64,000 nt of DNA, taken from Glandiceps talaboti (taxonomy: Eukaryota > Hemichordata > Enteropneusta > Spengelidae). A program made the translations under genes and the position numbers. This document shows, piece after piece, positions 22,576 through 34,292 of the stretch. The stretch lies in NCBI RefSeq assembly GCF_964340395.1, contig NC_135555.1, forward strand, positions 3,580,001 to 3,644,000, read 5' to 3'. The first letter of the stretch is position 1. Every line of letters begins with the position of its first letter. The notes beneath the pieces are model-generated. The model was not told the DNA's origin. It did not search any database and worked only from the letters and a program-made list of their open reading frames with translations.

Positions 22576-25500
22576 AATACTCCAAGTGACCAGAAGTGTA
22601 AACAATGACAAATCTGTAAGGCTGGGTAAGGCAGACATGGAATGGTTTGAAGCATGTCTAATATGAAACCATCCCAGAACAGCATTGTTCAGATCTCACT
22701 CACCATATCCCTCACTCTATACGAGAAATTTGTAGAGACAAGGAGTTACTTGAGGTTGAACACCTGGTGCAAGAATACCTGGTATCAGGTAGAACATGGT
22801 GCAAACACACTCAGCTGCACTGTTCTCACTACAGGAAACCAGTGCTAACGCCATCCTTTCCACACAAGCTGCCATGCTTGGCGGGTTTCTGCTGTACTCC
22901 AAATATGCTCTACCATCCCTGAGATTTAGTAATCTTTGGATGGCAATTTTGTTTTAGTTTTTTTACATGAAGAGAAATGGCTGATCCCAATTTTCATGCC
23001 AGAATGTGTTCCAATGTTGAAGACTTGCATAACATAATTATGCAAATTAAAGTCTTTAAATGTACATAATTACGCAAATTGGCCACAATCCTTGCTGCTG
23101 GGGAGAACATTGTCGATGGCGAGTGTTTGCGTTTTAAACAGTATATAAAATATGCCACAATTCCTGGATTTAAAATAAGTAGGAATTTTATTATGAAAAT
23201 AGAAAAGGGTTGACATATACAGCACATCACCTAACCCCCCCTAACCCCTGAGGGATATCATCATGTTCGTCTCATTTCACCCCATCATACCCCTACCATT
23301 TAGATTGAATTTAATACCCACAGAGGATACCACAATTCCTAGTGAGAAAATACAGTTTCTGATTTGTACATATCTAAAACCATAAATGTTCCAACATCTA
23401 TGCTAAAACAGAAATAGTAAAGTTATAAATAACACAAATTACAGACATGTAATCTATTCTATTCTAAGTAAAAACTTACACATTACAATGTACTAGTCAA
23501 AGGTATATTATAATATTCAAATGAATGGCATGTGTTTATTCCTTCATAACACAGCAGTATTAAAACCTGTTTTACAAGTTGAAGTTCAGGAGCCCACTTT
23601 GGCTTTGGATTAAAATTAAGAGATGAAAAAGTTATCTGGCAGCACTGTAGAAATAAGTTGGTTCTGCGAAAAAAAAGAAAGATCCTATGTAATCCTAGAC
23701 TCTAAGATACGTCGTGACGTTCCACCCTCACCGGTGGGAGGGTTTGGCCGATGTGTGAGGGCGCCCCATCATGGCGTACCTTACAGACTAATGTAAGCCT
23801 TTAATATGTCCCACTGGTAAGGGAACACTAATGTAAGAACCTGGAATTACTTTAATTAAGTGTATGTTGTGTACTTGTACAGCATTGTCTTCAGATTTAT
23901 AAATAACATTCAATTATTTTACCAAATGTCAAACTATGCTGGCTAAATTCATTCACATAGCAACACTTCAAGTTCCGTGAGTTTGATACTCAGATTTACA
24001 GTGTTTTCATTGTCAACTAACATTCAGTTTCCAGGGGGAAATGTCTTGTTGCATTTCAACAACAGACTATCATTTGAGTTATGAAGACAAAACGGCTTCA
24101 AAAATGTTTTAGAAGTCATTTTCAAAGAGCTAAAGATAATATCTGGGGACTCTTAAAATTTGAAGTTTTTTTATGGACTTGGGATATTAATATTTAGCAC
24201 ATTATAAAAAGTTTGTACTATTTTCATCTGAACTAAACCTCATTAGGAGACCATCATTACTTGGTCTATTGTAGGGTAACAGTGAAATATGGTAATGTCC
24301 AGTCATTTTGATATGTACAAATGTTAAAGTTGATCGTAATGTTTGTATACTACTATAATTAGTACTATAATTGTTTACTGAAAGGACAAGAGATATTGCT
24401 GATAGTTTTTAAATGCCCCAGATAAACTGATAGCAATCGTTTTCGGAGTCACATCATGATATTCAAGATGACAAATGAAGACAACTGAGGGCTCTCTTGA
24501 GAAATATGCAAATTAAAGTCGGTCTAATCCAATGTGAACTTTAAAATGGTGATTCAACAAAAGATGAAATGATAGCAAAATAAAAACAAGGTTACATTGA
24601 TAAGAAGCGGAGTATGTGTCAGATGATATCTCAAAAGTTAATCATTAAGAAAATTGAAATATTACATCAAAATTATGAGAAACTTAACTGAGTGGTGTCT
24701 CCATAGAGTAACAACTGTTATGTAAGCTAATCTTTTATCAAATCTATTTCAACATGATAATTCAGAAAATAATGTCTTGTACAAAACAAATCAACACAAA
24801 TCTATACCCTTTCTTCAATTTATAGAAGTTTCTGCTTTTCAAGTAATTATCTGAATTGTAATTGCAATGATATCAGCTGAAGACATTCTGTAGTAAAAGA
24901 TTCTGCTTTCATCACAGTGACTCAGTATTTTAGCTAATGTTTAACAGGAGTGCCAAAAATAACAAATAGTTTAGTTTAATGCAAACATCATCAAAATCAC
25001 CATTTTCAGTTTACGGAAATGTACACCAAATTGGAACAGACAATCAGTTTCAAAGAACATAAACTTACAATTTGAAATTTGACCTAAGAAAAAAGTGACA
25101 GCTCAAAAAGTCAACGGTATATATAGTTTTAAAAAAAAATCGTCTGAATCATTCAAGCAAATTTCACAACTCTATTTTCTATACATACTATACACAATTC
25201 TAGATTGAACATGTTCCATTTTTTTTTTACAAATGACATAGCTACTAGACTAAAAACAGTAACTTAATATATAAAAACATAGTACCTACCAAGTCCACTA
25301 ATACAGCTACTGATAAAGAATCACGCCACAATAAAACCATACGGTAATTAAAACAAACCATTACAAACTTATTTCAAAGGTATAATAAATAAGAAATATT
25401 CAAAGCGTACAAGTCAACTAATTCAGGCATAGCATTGTGTAGCATGATGTTCTGTGTATAGATAAGTGGGAGGTGTTGAAAATAAAATAACTTATGAAGG

Positions 25501-26457
25501 TAGTATTTGCTATCTATTGGGTTTGAATCTGAAGATCTCTTTACCCAATTTGAGGTTCAATGAACAGATAACACTAAACTATTATGAGAGAAACTTTGCT
25601 TTACATGTAGCCAATACAGAAGGTCACAAACTAATAAATGAACATGACTGATAAAAAAGTCAATGTTGAGACGGGCTATCAAAAAAAATATGGGTTTAAT
25701 TACAGTGATGCCCTTCGTTTTTTGAAGATAAAATTTTATCGGCAAGTAACTGCTATCAAGCATAATACTCTTCCCGTTGTGTGCATTCATGATTTTCCAT
25801 ATTTAAATTCTAGCAAGTTTCAGTTTGAGTTTTCACTAACTGCAATACTGCTAACATTGCATTACCCTACACTCTACATCTCCTAAGTGTCTTCACTGTC
25901 CAACTACATTTATTTCCAACACTGCTTAACTCAAAATACAGTTCAATAATAGTAGAAAGTATTTTATATTTTCAGCTTCTATCATGTAATGGCACACTTC
26001 TAATTCTAAAGGACAACTTTTGATGCAATGCTCACGCCAAACAAGTCACACAACAACTACAGAAATATCAACGTTTCTTAAAAATATAATAATTTAGTTA
26101 ATATGAAATCTAAAACAGTAATCTGTAAAGTATTTAGCTAACATGAACACAATGATATAACAATGTACTTATCAACATGATTCTGTATACATATACATAG
26201 TATTTGTAGCAACCATAGACAGTGGAGAAGTGTCTATGTAGTAACTATGGTAATAACATAATCTGTGATAAATTATGACAACTTATGACAGCTACCACTA
26301 AATATTTCAGTTTCTTTCTATTGCCTTCGATAACGAAAGAACACTCTTCACACTACATAACACATCAGATTACATTACACAGACTACATTATACATCACT
26401 GCTAAACAGTCTACAACAAGAACTGACTCTACTGCAATTTGATAGGAATTATGTTAT
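22576..26457. other. Non-coding region, 3' side of the chromodomain gene
   Basis: No convincing exon on either strand. The minus-strand gene ending at 26458 should place its 3' UTR here. A minus-strand AATAAA at 25909-25914 would give a 3' UTR of about 0.5 kb, and further signals near 23536 and 23183 would allow a much longer one. A MITE sits at 23696-23790. Confidence 0.4.
23696..23790. mobile_element. TAG-end foldback MITE, copy with 9-bp target duplication
   Basis: A 95-bp element with inverted ends TAGACTCTAAG... / ...CTTACAGACTA, flanked by ATGTAATCC (23687-23695) and ATGTAAGCC (23791-23799), which match at 8 of 9 positions. Its halves are long imperfect inverted repeats around a GGTGGGAGGG-type centre. 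It has no coding capacity. A 9-bp duplication points to the Mutator-like class among known superfamilies, although the short TAG ends are not diagnostic. Confidence 0.8.
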
Positions 26458-27581
26458 CTACACATTCTGTTGCTGTGGCTTGTGTGTGTAGATTCTCCAT
26501 GCTAGAGCAGCAGCAACTGACGACACAATAAAGAGAATGAAAAAATAACAAATCCACCACTGATGGCGATGGAGAAATGACTGTTGTGGCTTCATTTCCA
26601 GTGTTCTCCGGACTGCCTTTGCACTACCTGTAACTTTACCAGTGCTGAAATAGCCATTGTGCTGAAAGAAGAAGAGGAAGAATAAAATCCCATTTGCTGT
26701 AACCATGGTTTAAACTATCTTAGTAAGAAATTCAATCAATACACCAGCCTCCTTGAAATAAATGGGTAAAGTGCAAACTATTTTGTACTTTTTGTGAATT
26801 TTGATTTGTAGATATCACAATCACATGTAAACTCCCAGTAACTGTAACCAGACATAAGACAGCAGCCAGTCAACGTTTGGTTGGCTAACACAAACTACAA
26901 CTAATATTGCAATATGCATTAACAATAGTTTAGTTTGTGTGTATCTCAGTTTACTGATAGCTTGCTTTTGATCGGTAGTATTTTTTCATAATTTTGTTCT
27001 TATTTTGACTTGCTGGTGTTGTACTTCCTGAAACATTTATGACTGCCTCGGAATTTATGACTGCCTAGGAATTTATGACTGCCTAGTAATCAAATCTTAT
27101 CGGCCACTTGGAAGGACTTAACCCATTTGCAGTAAAGGTTTGGTCTATGCTGTATTTTTAACAGCAGAAAATCATAGTATATATTAAAAGTTATACTTCT
27201 TTGGGGTGTTGAAAGCTGTACCTGGAACTGTTTGCAATTTTGTATCATAAATTACACTTCATATTGTAGTTGCTGATTCAGACATACATACACAATGAAT
27301 CACCTGATGAGAAATTATTGTGGGTAGTGATACACACCACAATACATGATTTATATGCATTCCTCGTACTGTATAACACTTTATAGCAACTCAATATACA
27401 CCCTAGAACACCAAAGTAATGTGTTTTCACTGTGTGCTACAATCGTTTGTATCATGTTCATATCAAGTGTCAAGTATACACAGGACCTGCTGTAAATGTA
27501 ATCAATCTGTAAACAATGTTAGCAGTACAGACAGTACAAGCAGTACTTGACCTGGCCACTGGTTGACATACAACTACTACA

Positions 27582-27638
<57 letters not shown>

Positions 27639-30600
27639 GTTGCACTAGTTTTTGGTGGAATTGTTAATACAATATATATCAAAATTGAGCCAGTGTATTC
27701 TATTTATGAATTAATTACTATCAACACCTCAAAAGTTGTGTATCACGGTATCCACTTCAAAAAGTGGAGAACATGTAATATAAACTCTGTGAAAAGGCAA
27801 ACATGGTGCCACTGAAGGCAGCAATATATAGGATTGATGCGGAGGAGCACAGAACTGTATAGATGAGTATGGTACACAATGAAAACACTTTACCTTGGTG
27901 TGTTATGGGTTATATTTAGATGACTGAATTAGAACTCGTCACTTCACACTTTAAAAACCACACTTTTACAATTAACAGCATAGCGCAAACAGGGGATAGG
28001 AACACATTTCATGCAAGAGAGTAGAGATGTAAGATGCACATATTGGCTTGAGTACCTGATTATGGTATCCCATTTCACTACACACTGGATACAACTAGGA
28101 TGTATATCTGGCATTGAGAATATGCAAGTTGTGTGACATAAAGATATTTCAACCTTTACCCAAACCGTCAACATTCATGACCAGATCATGACCAATGTCA
28201 TGATCTTGGAAGGGGGTGGTAAAGCCATTAATTGTGACAAGAGAATGCAAAGTGGCAATGAAGAACCAGTGGAGTACAGCAGTCACCAACCAAGATTGAG
28301 TTAGTAGGAAAAAGTGAGGGATATACTTCTGTGGTATTAATGATTACCACTTCAGAAGCAACCATTTGGGAGATGACTAAGATAAGATGCAACATGCAAT
28401 GACAGTGGAGGAGACAGTGCCACACCAATGTGACTAAGAAAGTTCAAAGCTGAATTTCCCGAAACACCCATACGAAATGTGACATTGTACCTTTATCGGG
28501 GGCCTTTTCAGCTCTGACATAGGGCGTATGTATGGTGTGGCACTTCCAACAGTTGATGAGAACAAACTTGAAGTTCTGGACCTTATGGATGCAGGTGTCA
28601 CTGCTGTGAAAGTATCACTCAACACTGATGTTGCCTTTGAACTCGAACTGTCCCCAGTTGTGGAAGATGTAGAAAGGGCACTTGTCGTATATGTTGATGT
28701 AGTTACACGTTTGACACTTTTGGTTGATGATCGTGATTTCACAGCAGATGATTTACTTACAATGGGGGTTTGTAATTTTCTTTGCCTCGTTTCCCTAGTT
28801 GACTGTATTGTTGTTTTTGATGTAGAGGTAGACATGTCATTCTTTTTTGCTGACTTTTTCGTAGAACGTGGTGGTGGCGTCTTTGGGTGGACAATTTTTG
28901 CATTATTTAGTGACTGCAAGAAAAAGAAACAAATTAAAGCAACAAAATAATTTCAAATTGAGTAATGATGTTAAATACATTGATTTAATTTTGATTATCT
29001 TTCTAATTAAGCAATGAACTGAAGAAGTCGTCCTTATTACTAACATTAGTATTCTATTTGCCAAAATCATGCATGGTACTTAACTGTAAATCAGAAAACA
29101 GTCGTTGTTAGGAAAAATTTTAAAAAATGGGCATTTCAACAACATCAAATGAAAGAAATGATGAGATGTAAATGTAAATTTTCACACACATATGTGTTAG
29201 TAACATTAGACTGATTAAACCCACCAGGAGAAATTCATGAAGAACGTCTTTGCAATCAATAAGATGATCCTCTGGTTCCCATGAATCTTCAGATGAATCA
29301 AAACCTTTCCATCGGATAAGATATTCATATTCCCCTTCAACTTTGCGTCTTGCCAAAATTGTCTGTACCTAGGGTTCAAAACAAAACTATATTCTGTCAC
29401 CTGAAAAGTGCTTTTTGATAGCAATGTCATATTCCATAGTGCCTATTGCCAAGCACTTGTCAATACTGACATCTTCACTCAAGGTGGCTATTGACAAGAG
29501 GTTGTCATGGAGATATTTTGTACCTGTCTTTGAGAGACAAGTAGGATGTTCAAAGCAACAATACCATTACCAGATGTTATTTCTTTTTACCCACAAACAT
29601 CCCCTGCATCCTATTCAGTATATAAACTTTCCCATGGTGTTTTTTTTCACCTTTCTAAAACATCAGAAAATCGACAGTCATAATGATGTTAAATTGCATA
29701 TACCCAGTACTAAAACAACTGTTTTCTGTTACAAACAAGCATTGGCAATAACATTGACCTATGACCCAAGCTGGCAATCTCGGGGGTAGGTGTAGTCCAT
29801 TTATATTTTTGAGAAATACTTCTCAAGGTGAGGACCAAAAGAACGACTAAATGAATTGCAATAATAAATATTATCAAATTATGACAATGATAGTCCTGCT
29901 TACAGATTTCATATGGAGACAGAGTAAGTCTGGACACAATTCTCACAGTGAACTTCTGAAGGGACAAATTACAATATCAGATTTGACATTGTCGATTTTT
30001 CTGCTAGATAATACCTTACCTGTCAAAAATGTCAGACATTTCCTATTTTTATTAAACTCAAACATTAATTATGGAGCCTTAAAGACCCAAGAAATCTTTC
30101 TATTTCAAAACTACCCAAATCCTGTCAAAAATGGCAAAAATAGCAATGCATCGAAAAAAATTCACTATGAGAAGTACTGCAAGATTATGCTGAAATGTAA
30201 GGGAGATGTCAGCATCACACCATGTACTACCCATTTCAAAATGTTGTGCGTTGCTATTTTTGCCGTTTTTGACTGATTTCAGTACTCTGGAACATTTCTT
30301 AGGTCGTGAAGGCTTCGTATTCATGTTCGAGGTAGGAAATGTATATTTGAAAGCTGGAACTGTAGCGTTTGTTTTGAGTTTAAACGCCGACATACAATTA
30401 AATTCATTAAAATTTAAATCTAATGGCAATGCTAGTGATTAAGACCAATTCCTAAACTAACTAAATGGGCCACGTCAATCACAAAGCTCTCTCGAGTCTG
30501 AACGATACACCGAAACACAGTATCTTGCCTCTATCTGATAGAGGGACAGTGATCAAAATGGTCAAGGGTGACAGTTCTAAGAAACTAGGTACCGACATGT

Positions 30601-31021
30601 CGACAACGATCATCGGAACTTTCTCCCGTAATACTAAAGTGCGAGGGTATCTCTTTCAAATTTGGAGTCAATACAGCAGTGTTGACATAAAACCCGCCTT
30701 GTTACATCGGCAAAGTTACCGTAAACAAAGGGCAACGGACGCGATATGGTAATCAACATAAATTCACAAGGTTTTGTTCCGATCGTTTTGTATTAAAATT
30801 TCAAACGTCCTAACGTAACTTTCTTTTCAAGTTCGGGTGCAAGGCCGATCAGTAACAGAACCCACAATAAAATGAATGGCTAAACGTACTATAGGGCTTT
30901 CCACTTCGCTCAAATAATTGTACAGTATTGAATGACATAATTGCCACGATCACACAAGACATACTAGTAAGTCAAATACCTCACAAATTTCAGTTTCCGA
31001 TTCGCTTCCAGATTCCGCCAT
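26458..31021 (-). CDS. Chromodomain protein with C-terminal transmembrane anchor
   Basis: Four minus-strand exons join in phase 0: 30980-31021 (MAESGSESETEICE), 29225-29368, 28491-28913 and 26458-26661, ending in TAG, for 270 residues. Residues about 13-62 form a chromodomain of the HP1/MPP8/CDY type (RRKVEGEYEYLIRWKGF, DSWEPEDHLIDCKDVLHEF). Cage-position aromatics W34 and F37 are present, but the first cage position appears to be Cys13. Residues about 63-203 are a disordered Ser/Thr/Lys/Arg-rich linker. Residues 238-258 (WWICYFFILFIVSSVAAALAW) are a single membrane helix followed by only 12 residues, as in tail-anchored proteins. Family knowledge predicts binding to methylated histone H3. 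A nuclear-envelope location is my inference. The link from the linker exon to the membrane exon is by splice phase only, and an extra exon between 26662 and 28490 cannot be excluded. Confidence 0.75.
27584..27637 (+). repeat. (GT)n microsatellite
   Basis: An uninterrupted GT run in the last intron of the chromodomain gene. Confidence 0.95.
30119..30281. repeat. Inverted repeat in first intron of the chromodomain gene
   Basis: Arms of about 28 bp (core GGCAAAAATAGCAA at about 30130-30150 and its complement at about 30252-30275) are separated by about 100 bp. A few mismatches are present and there is no clear target duplication. It may be a worn MITE. Confidence 0.6.
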
Positions 31022-31033
31022 TTTCCAAACTCT

Positions 31034-31043
31034 GTCACGTGAC
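31034..31043. promoter_or_regulatory. Palindromic E-box beside the chromodomain gene start
   Basis: GTCACGTGAC lies 13 bp upstream of the ATG (31021, minus strand). This 10-bp form is the preferred site of USF/MITF-type bHLH-zip factors. It is probably within the core promoter. Confidence 0.5.
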
Positions 31044-31674
31044 CTCAAAACCCCTTATCTTATTATTTATTGTGAGTGGGGTATTTAGGCCACCCAATAT
31101 TCTCTGTCATGTTTATGAGCGTGATCCCCATATATCTGTTTATGATGCGATGACAATATACATGTACATGCCTATATTACTAGACAATGTATACATATAC
31201 GACGTATATATGCCATGTATCTACTTGTAATGCAACGTAAAATTGTCGCTTGAGAGCTCTGATTTCTGTTACATTTGTAATAATATATTAAATGTTTAAA
31301 AGTTATTATCGCACGTTTCAGACTTTTATTTTTACGTAAGTGTAGCGTTATTTTTCTTTTAGAGTTTGTGTATCGCTCTGGGACATGTTTCCTTGCACTA
31401 TAATTATTGCAGCTATCCTTGCCAGACCTGTATTACGGCACAACAACCCATTTACACTGCACCGCCTCAGTCCATTGGCAGCATACAGTACAACCATTGC
31501 CAACTTTGTGAATGGAGCAACCTGTATGATGGCAAATCAAGCATCCCTATGGCTATAAAATCATGTAGAAAACCATAAAATAACAGTCATCTGTAAGGCA
31601 ATCTGTTACGGGTATTTTGTCTTGAGAGTTGTAAACCTGGTGCAATTTCCCTACAGGGTTTTCCCATAAACAGG

Positions 31675-31822
31675 TAGTCTATCTGCTAGACCTCGGATGT
31701 TCTTCCGATTGAATACGACACACGACCGAACATCGCTATCGAGGATGGAACATAAGCCCTCACTGCGAACTTCGTTCGCTTATAGTATCGAAAGAAAGCC
31801 CGAACGTCTAGCAGCAAGACTA
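31675..31822. mobile_element. TAG-end MITE, second subfamily, copy 1
   Basis: A 148-bp element with inverted ends TAGTCTATCTGCTAGAC / GTCTAGCAGCAAGACTA. It is flanked by ATAAACAGG (31666-31674) and ATTAACAGG (31823-31831), a 9-bp target duplication with one difference. The internal sequence includes CGAACTTCGTTCG. A second copy lies in the opposite orientation at 33919. Confidence 0.85.
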
Positions 31823-32309
31823 ATTAACAGGCTGCAGCAAATACTAAGTTACCAAGTTGCCACACCCGTACCTATGATAACCCCAAACCATGCGTACATT
31901 GATAGCAATAACCCAATACAGGTATAAAGCCAGAAATAAGACTGGCTGCAAAAACTTGACATTGTGGGTATTCTAAACGAGAATTTGCTGAATGTACAGT
32001 GTCACTCTGGATCACGAAGACTTATGAAACTTAAAAAGAGATGTATCGTTATCTTTGAAATAAGCCCAATAAAAATGTTATTAAATTAAAAAAAAGACTT
32101 ATGAAACTTTGACATTAGGATTGTCAAAACCAACATACATATTAGGTTTTGGTTTCATTCCTAGGAATCATATACAAACAGGAACGACTGAACTTCAGTA
32201 TCTGATCGATTTTTGAAACCTTTCGTGTGTACCTAGTCCCTTGTTTGTTTTTTAATACCATATTCTTCAAATGTTCTTACTTTTAAAAATCATTTTTAAG
32301 TCTCGTGGA

Positions 32310-32360
32310 AATGTCAACTTCTCACCCACCCCCCACCCCCCACCACCACCACCACCCCCG
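32310..32360 (+). repeat. C-rich (CACC)n simple repeat
   Basis: Interrupted CACC/CCC runs; simple sequence only. Confidence 0.8.
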
Positions 32361-32554
32361 TTACTCCCAAGGCTCTACACGTTCACCCCATTGTTTCACA
32401 ATCACTCACTCAGGTCATTAGTCCTTATTTATGGTAGTTAAACTGATAACGTTGACAAAATATTTTATATGGTTACAATTATCTGATGAGATATGTGCTC
32501 GACTCTGTTAATAATGGTCATTAATCAGAACAACGTCGTGCGCGTGGATGTGGG

Positions 32555-32789
32555 CACAGGGGCGTGTAATATTTCATAGATTGTTGTTTTCTTATTGCTT
32601 AGAATGCCGTTTTCTTAGGAAAATATCGTACGAATCTTGCTGCTACAAATGTATCTATCTCTATACTAGTACTACTAAGAAATATTACTCTTCCCTTTAC
32701 ATGTAGGAATATATATTAATCAAAAGGTTGTTATATTTAGTCTGTAGACCTGGAAAACAACAATCTATGAAATATTACACGCCCCTGTG
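32555..32789. mobile_element. hAT-like MITE, 235 bp
   Basis: Perfect 37-bp terminal inverted repeats (32555-32591 and 32753-32789) start CACAGGGGCG. The element is bounded by identical 8-bp duplications GATGTGGG (32547-32554 and 32790-32797). An 8-bp duplication and a CAGGGGCG-type end are typical of hAT elements. The interior is AT-rich and non-coding. The perfect ends suggest a fairly recent insertion. Confidence 0.9.
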
Positions 32790-32854
32790 GATGTGGGAAA
32801 ATGATTGAGACAGTGACACATACACCACACATGCCCTGCAGGAGTGTAACTATT

Positions 32855-33005
32855 GTGCGGGTCGCGGGCTGCTGCGGGCCGCTGCGGGTCACTTTCTTCA
32901 GTTGCGGGCTGCTGTGGGTCGCTGCGGTCACTTTGTTCAGGTTGTGGGCTGCTGCAGGTTGATGCGGGCCTGGGAATGTAACTGTTGTGTGGGCTGTGGG
33001 TTGCT
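32855..33005 (+). repeat. GC-rich imperfect minisatellite
   Basis: Repeated variants of GCGGGCTGCTGCGGGTCGC and CACTTTGTTCAGG give a local GC-rich island in AT-rich DNA. Units are irregular. Confidence 0.75.
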
Positions 33006-33734
33006 ATTTTTACTCACTTTTCAAAATCAAAGAAACTTGTTGGCTGGCCACTGGGAGTAACTTATTGTGTAGGTCGCATGCGACATGCACTGTATTATTC
33101 GATAGAATAGATGTGTTGGGCTAATTGCACACATAATTTTGTGTATTATACCCCCATCTCTAAACGTGATGGCTATTTATACCCTTTAGCTGTCAAAATG
33201 TTGACTCGGTGTTTGACATGTACTTGATTAGCAGTCCTCTACCGGAGCTAATATTAAAGTTTGTGTAGCGGGTAACTTATAACCAGCTCCTTGTCTGAGT
33301 TGCTGCTGAAGTCTTATCAGTAATGGATAGTGTAAGACAAAGTGGGATTTAGAAGGTGTGAATTGGGTTGACCTTTGTAGTTCAAGTAAAACCAGTCCAG
33401 CAAAGTCAGAAACCATATGCCTGAACATGGAAGTATAGAAGGGGAGCCTCCATGGTCTGAAGAATGAAATGCAAGAGTACGACCGGAGCAAAATAGTTTC
33501 CCAAAATTACAAAGAGAACTTAATTACGGAGAAAAATAGTTGTGGAGAGTAGTATTAAAATAAGACTATAAGTCATATTACTGCACCATGAATGGAGTAG
33601 TGACTACACAGTAAGGAGAGTACAACTATTACCATTCAAAAGATACGGTAAACATTCAAAAAAAAGAGAAGAATTTTACAGATGTCTTGTGAGATGGAAT
33701 AATCCTGCCATCCTGTGAACTTGTCGGGCATAAG

Positions 33735-33809
33735 TACAATAGACACAGATGGAAAGATAAACAACGCGGCTCCGCTTTGTTGTTTATCTTTCCACTAGTG
33801 TCTATTGTA
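33735..33809. mobile_element. Short foldback element (75 bp)
   Basis: Ends TACAATAGACAC / GTGTCTATTGTA are inverted, and the arms continue through GGAAAGATAAACAAC on both sides of a GCGGCTCCGC core. Terminal TA on both sides is compatible with a Tc1/mariner-type target, but a 2-bp site is weak evidence. Confidence 0.6.
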
Positions 33810-33918
33810 AACAATGATTATACTTAGCATATAACATTGACCTCAAAAAATTACAATGTACTTACAATGATTACATAACATTACCTAACTATTTACTGTA
33901 ACAGAGGTGACAGTGGAC

Positions 33919-34061
33919 TAGTCTTGCTGCTAGACGTTCGGGCTTTCTTGCGATGTGCTATAACTATAAGCGAACGAAGTTCGCATTGACTCAGTGAGGG
34001 CTTGCCCGAACTGTGTGTCGTATTTTATCGGAAGAACATCCGAGGGCTAGCTGATAGACTA
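33919..34061. mobile_element. TAG-end MITE, second subfamily, copy 2
   Basis: A 143-bp element, the reverse complement of the 31675-31822 copy with small differences. Ends are TAGTCTTGCTGCTAGAC / GCTAGCTGATAGACTA. The 9-bp target duplication ACAGTGGAC is exact (33910-33918 and 34062-34070). Confidence 0.9.
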
Positions 34062-34100
34062 ACAGTGGACTAACTTATCTCTGAATCGATATATTCTGCA

Positions 34101-34292
34101 ATGTATGTATGTATGTATGTATGTATGTATGTATGTATGTATGTATGTATGTATGTATGTATGTATGTATGTATGTATGTATGTATGTATGTATGTATGT
34201 ATGTATGTATGTATGTATGTATGTATGTATGTATGTATGTATGTATGTATGTATGTATGTATGTATGTATGTATGTATGTATGTATGTATGT
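34101..34292 (+). repeat. (ATGT)n microsatellite, about 48 units
   Basis: A pure tetranucleotide array. It is open in several frames on both strands (MYVC- or HTYI-type repeats) because it lacks stop codons; these are not genes. Confidence 0.98.

Noticed and set aside
27893-27940. Possible extra 30-bp exon of the chromodomain gene (good donor CACCAAG/GTAAAG on the minus strand)
   Set aside because: The only nearby acceptor leaves a stop codon in the phase required by the neighbouring exons.
28528-28950. 140-codon plus-strand frame
   Set aside because: It is the antisense shadow of the Ser/Thr-rich linker exon of the minus-strand chromodomain gene, which has proper splice sites and phase.
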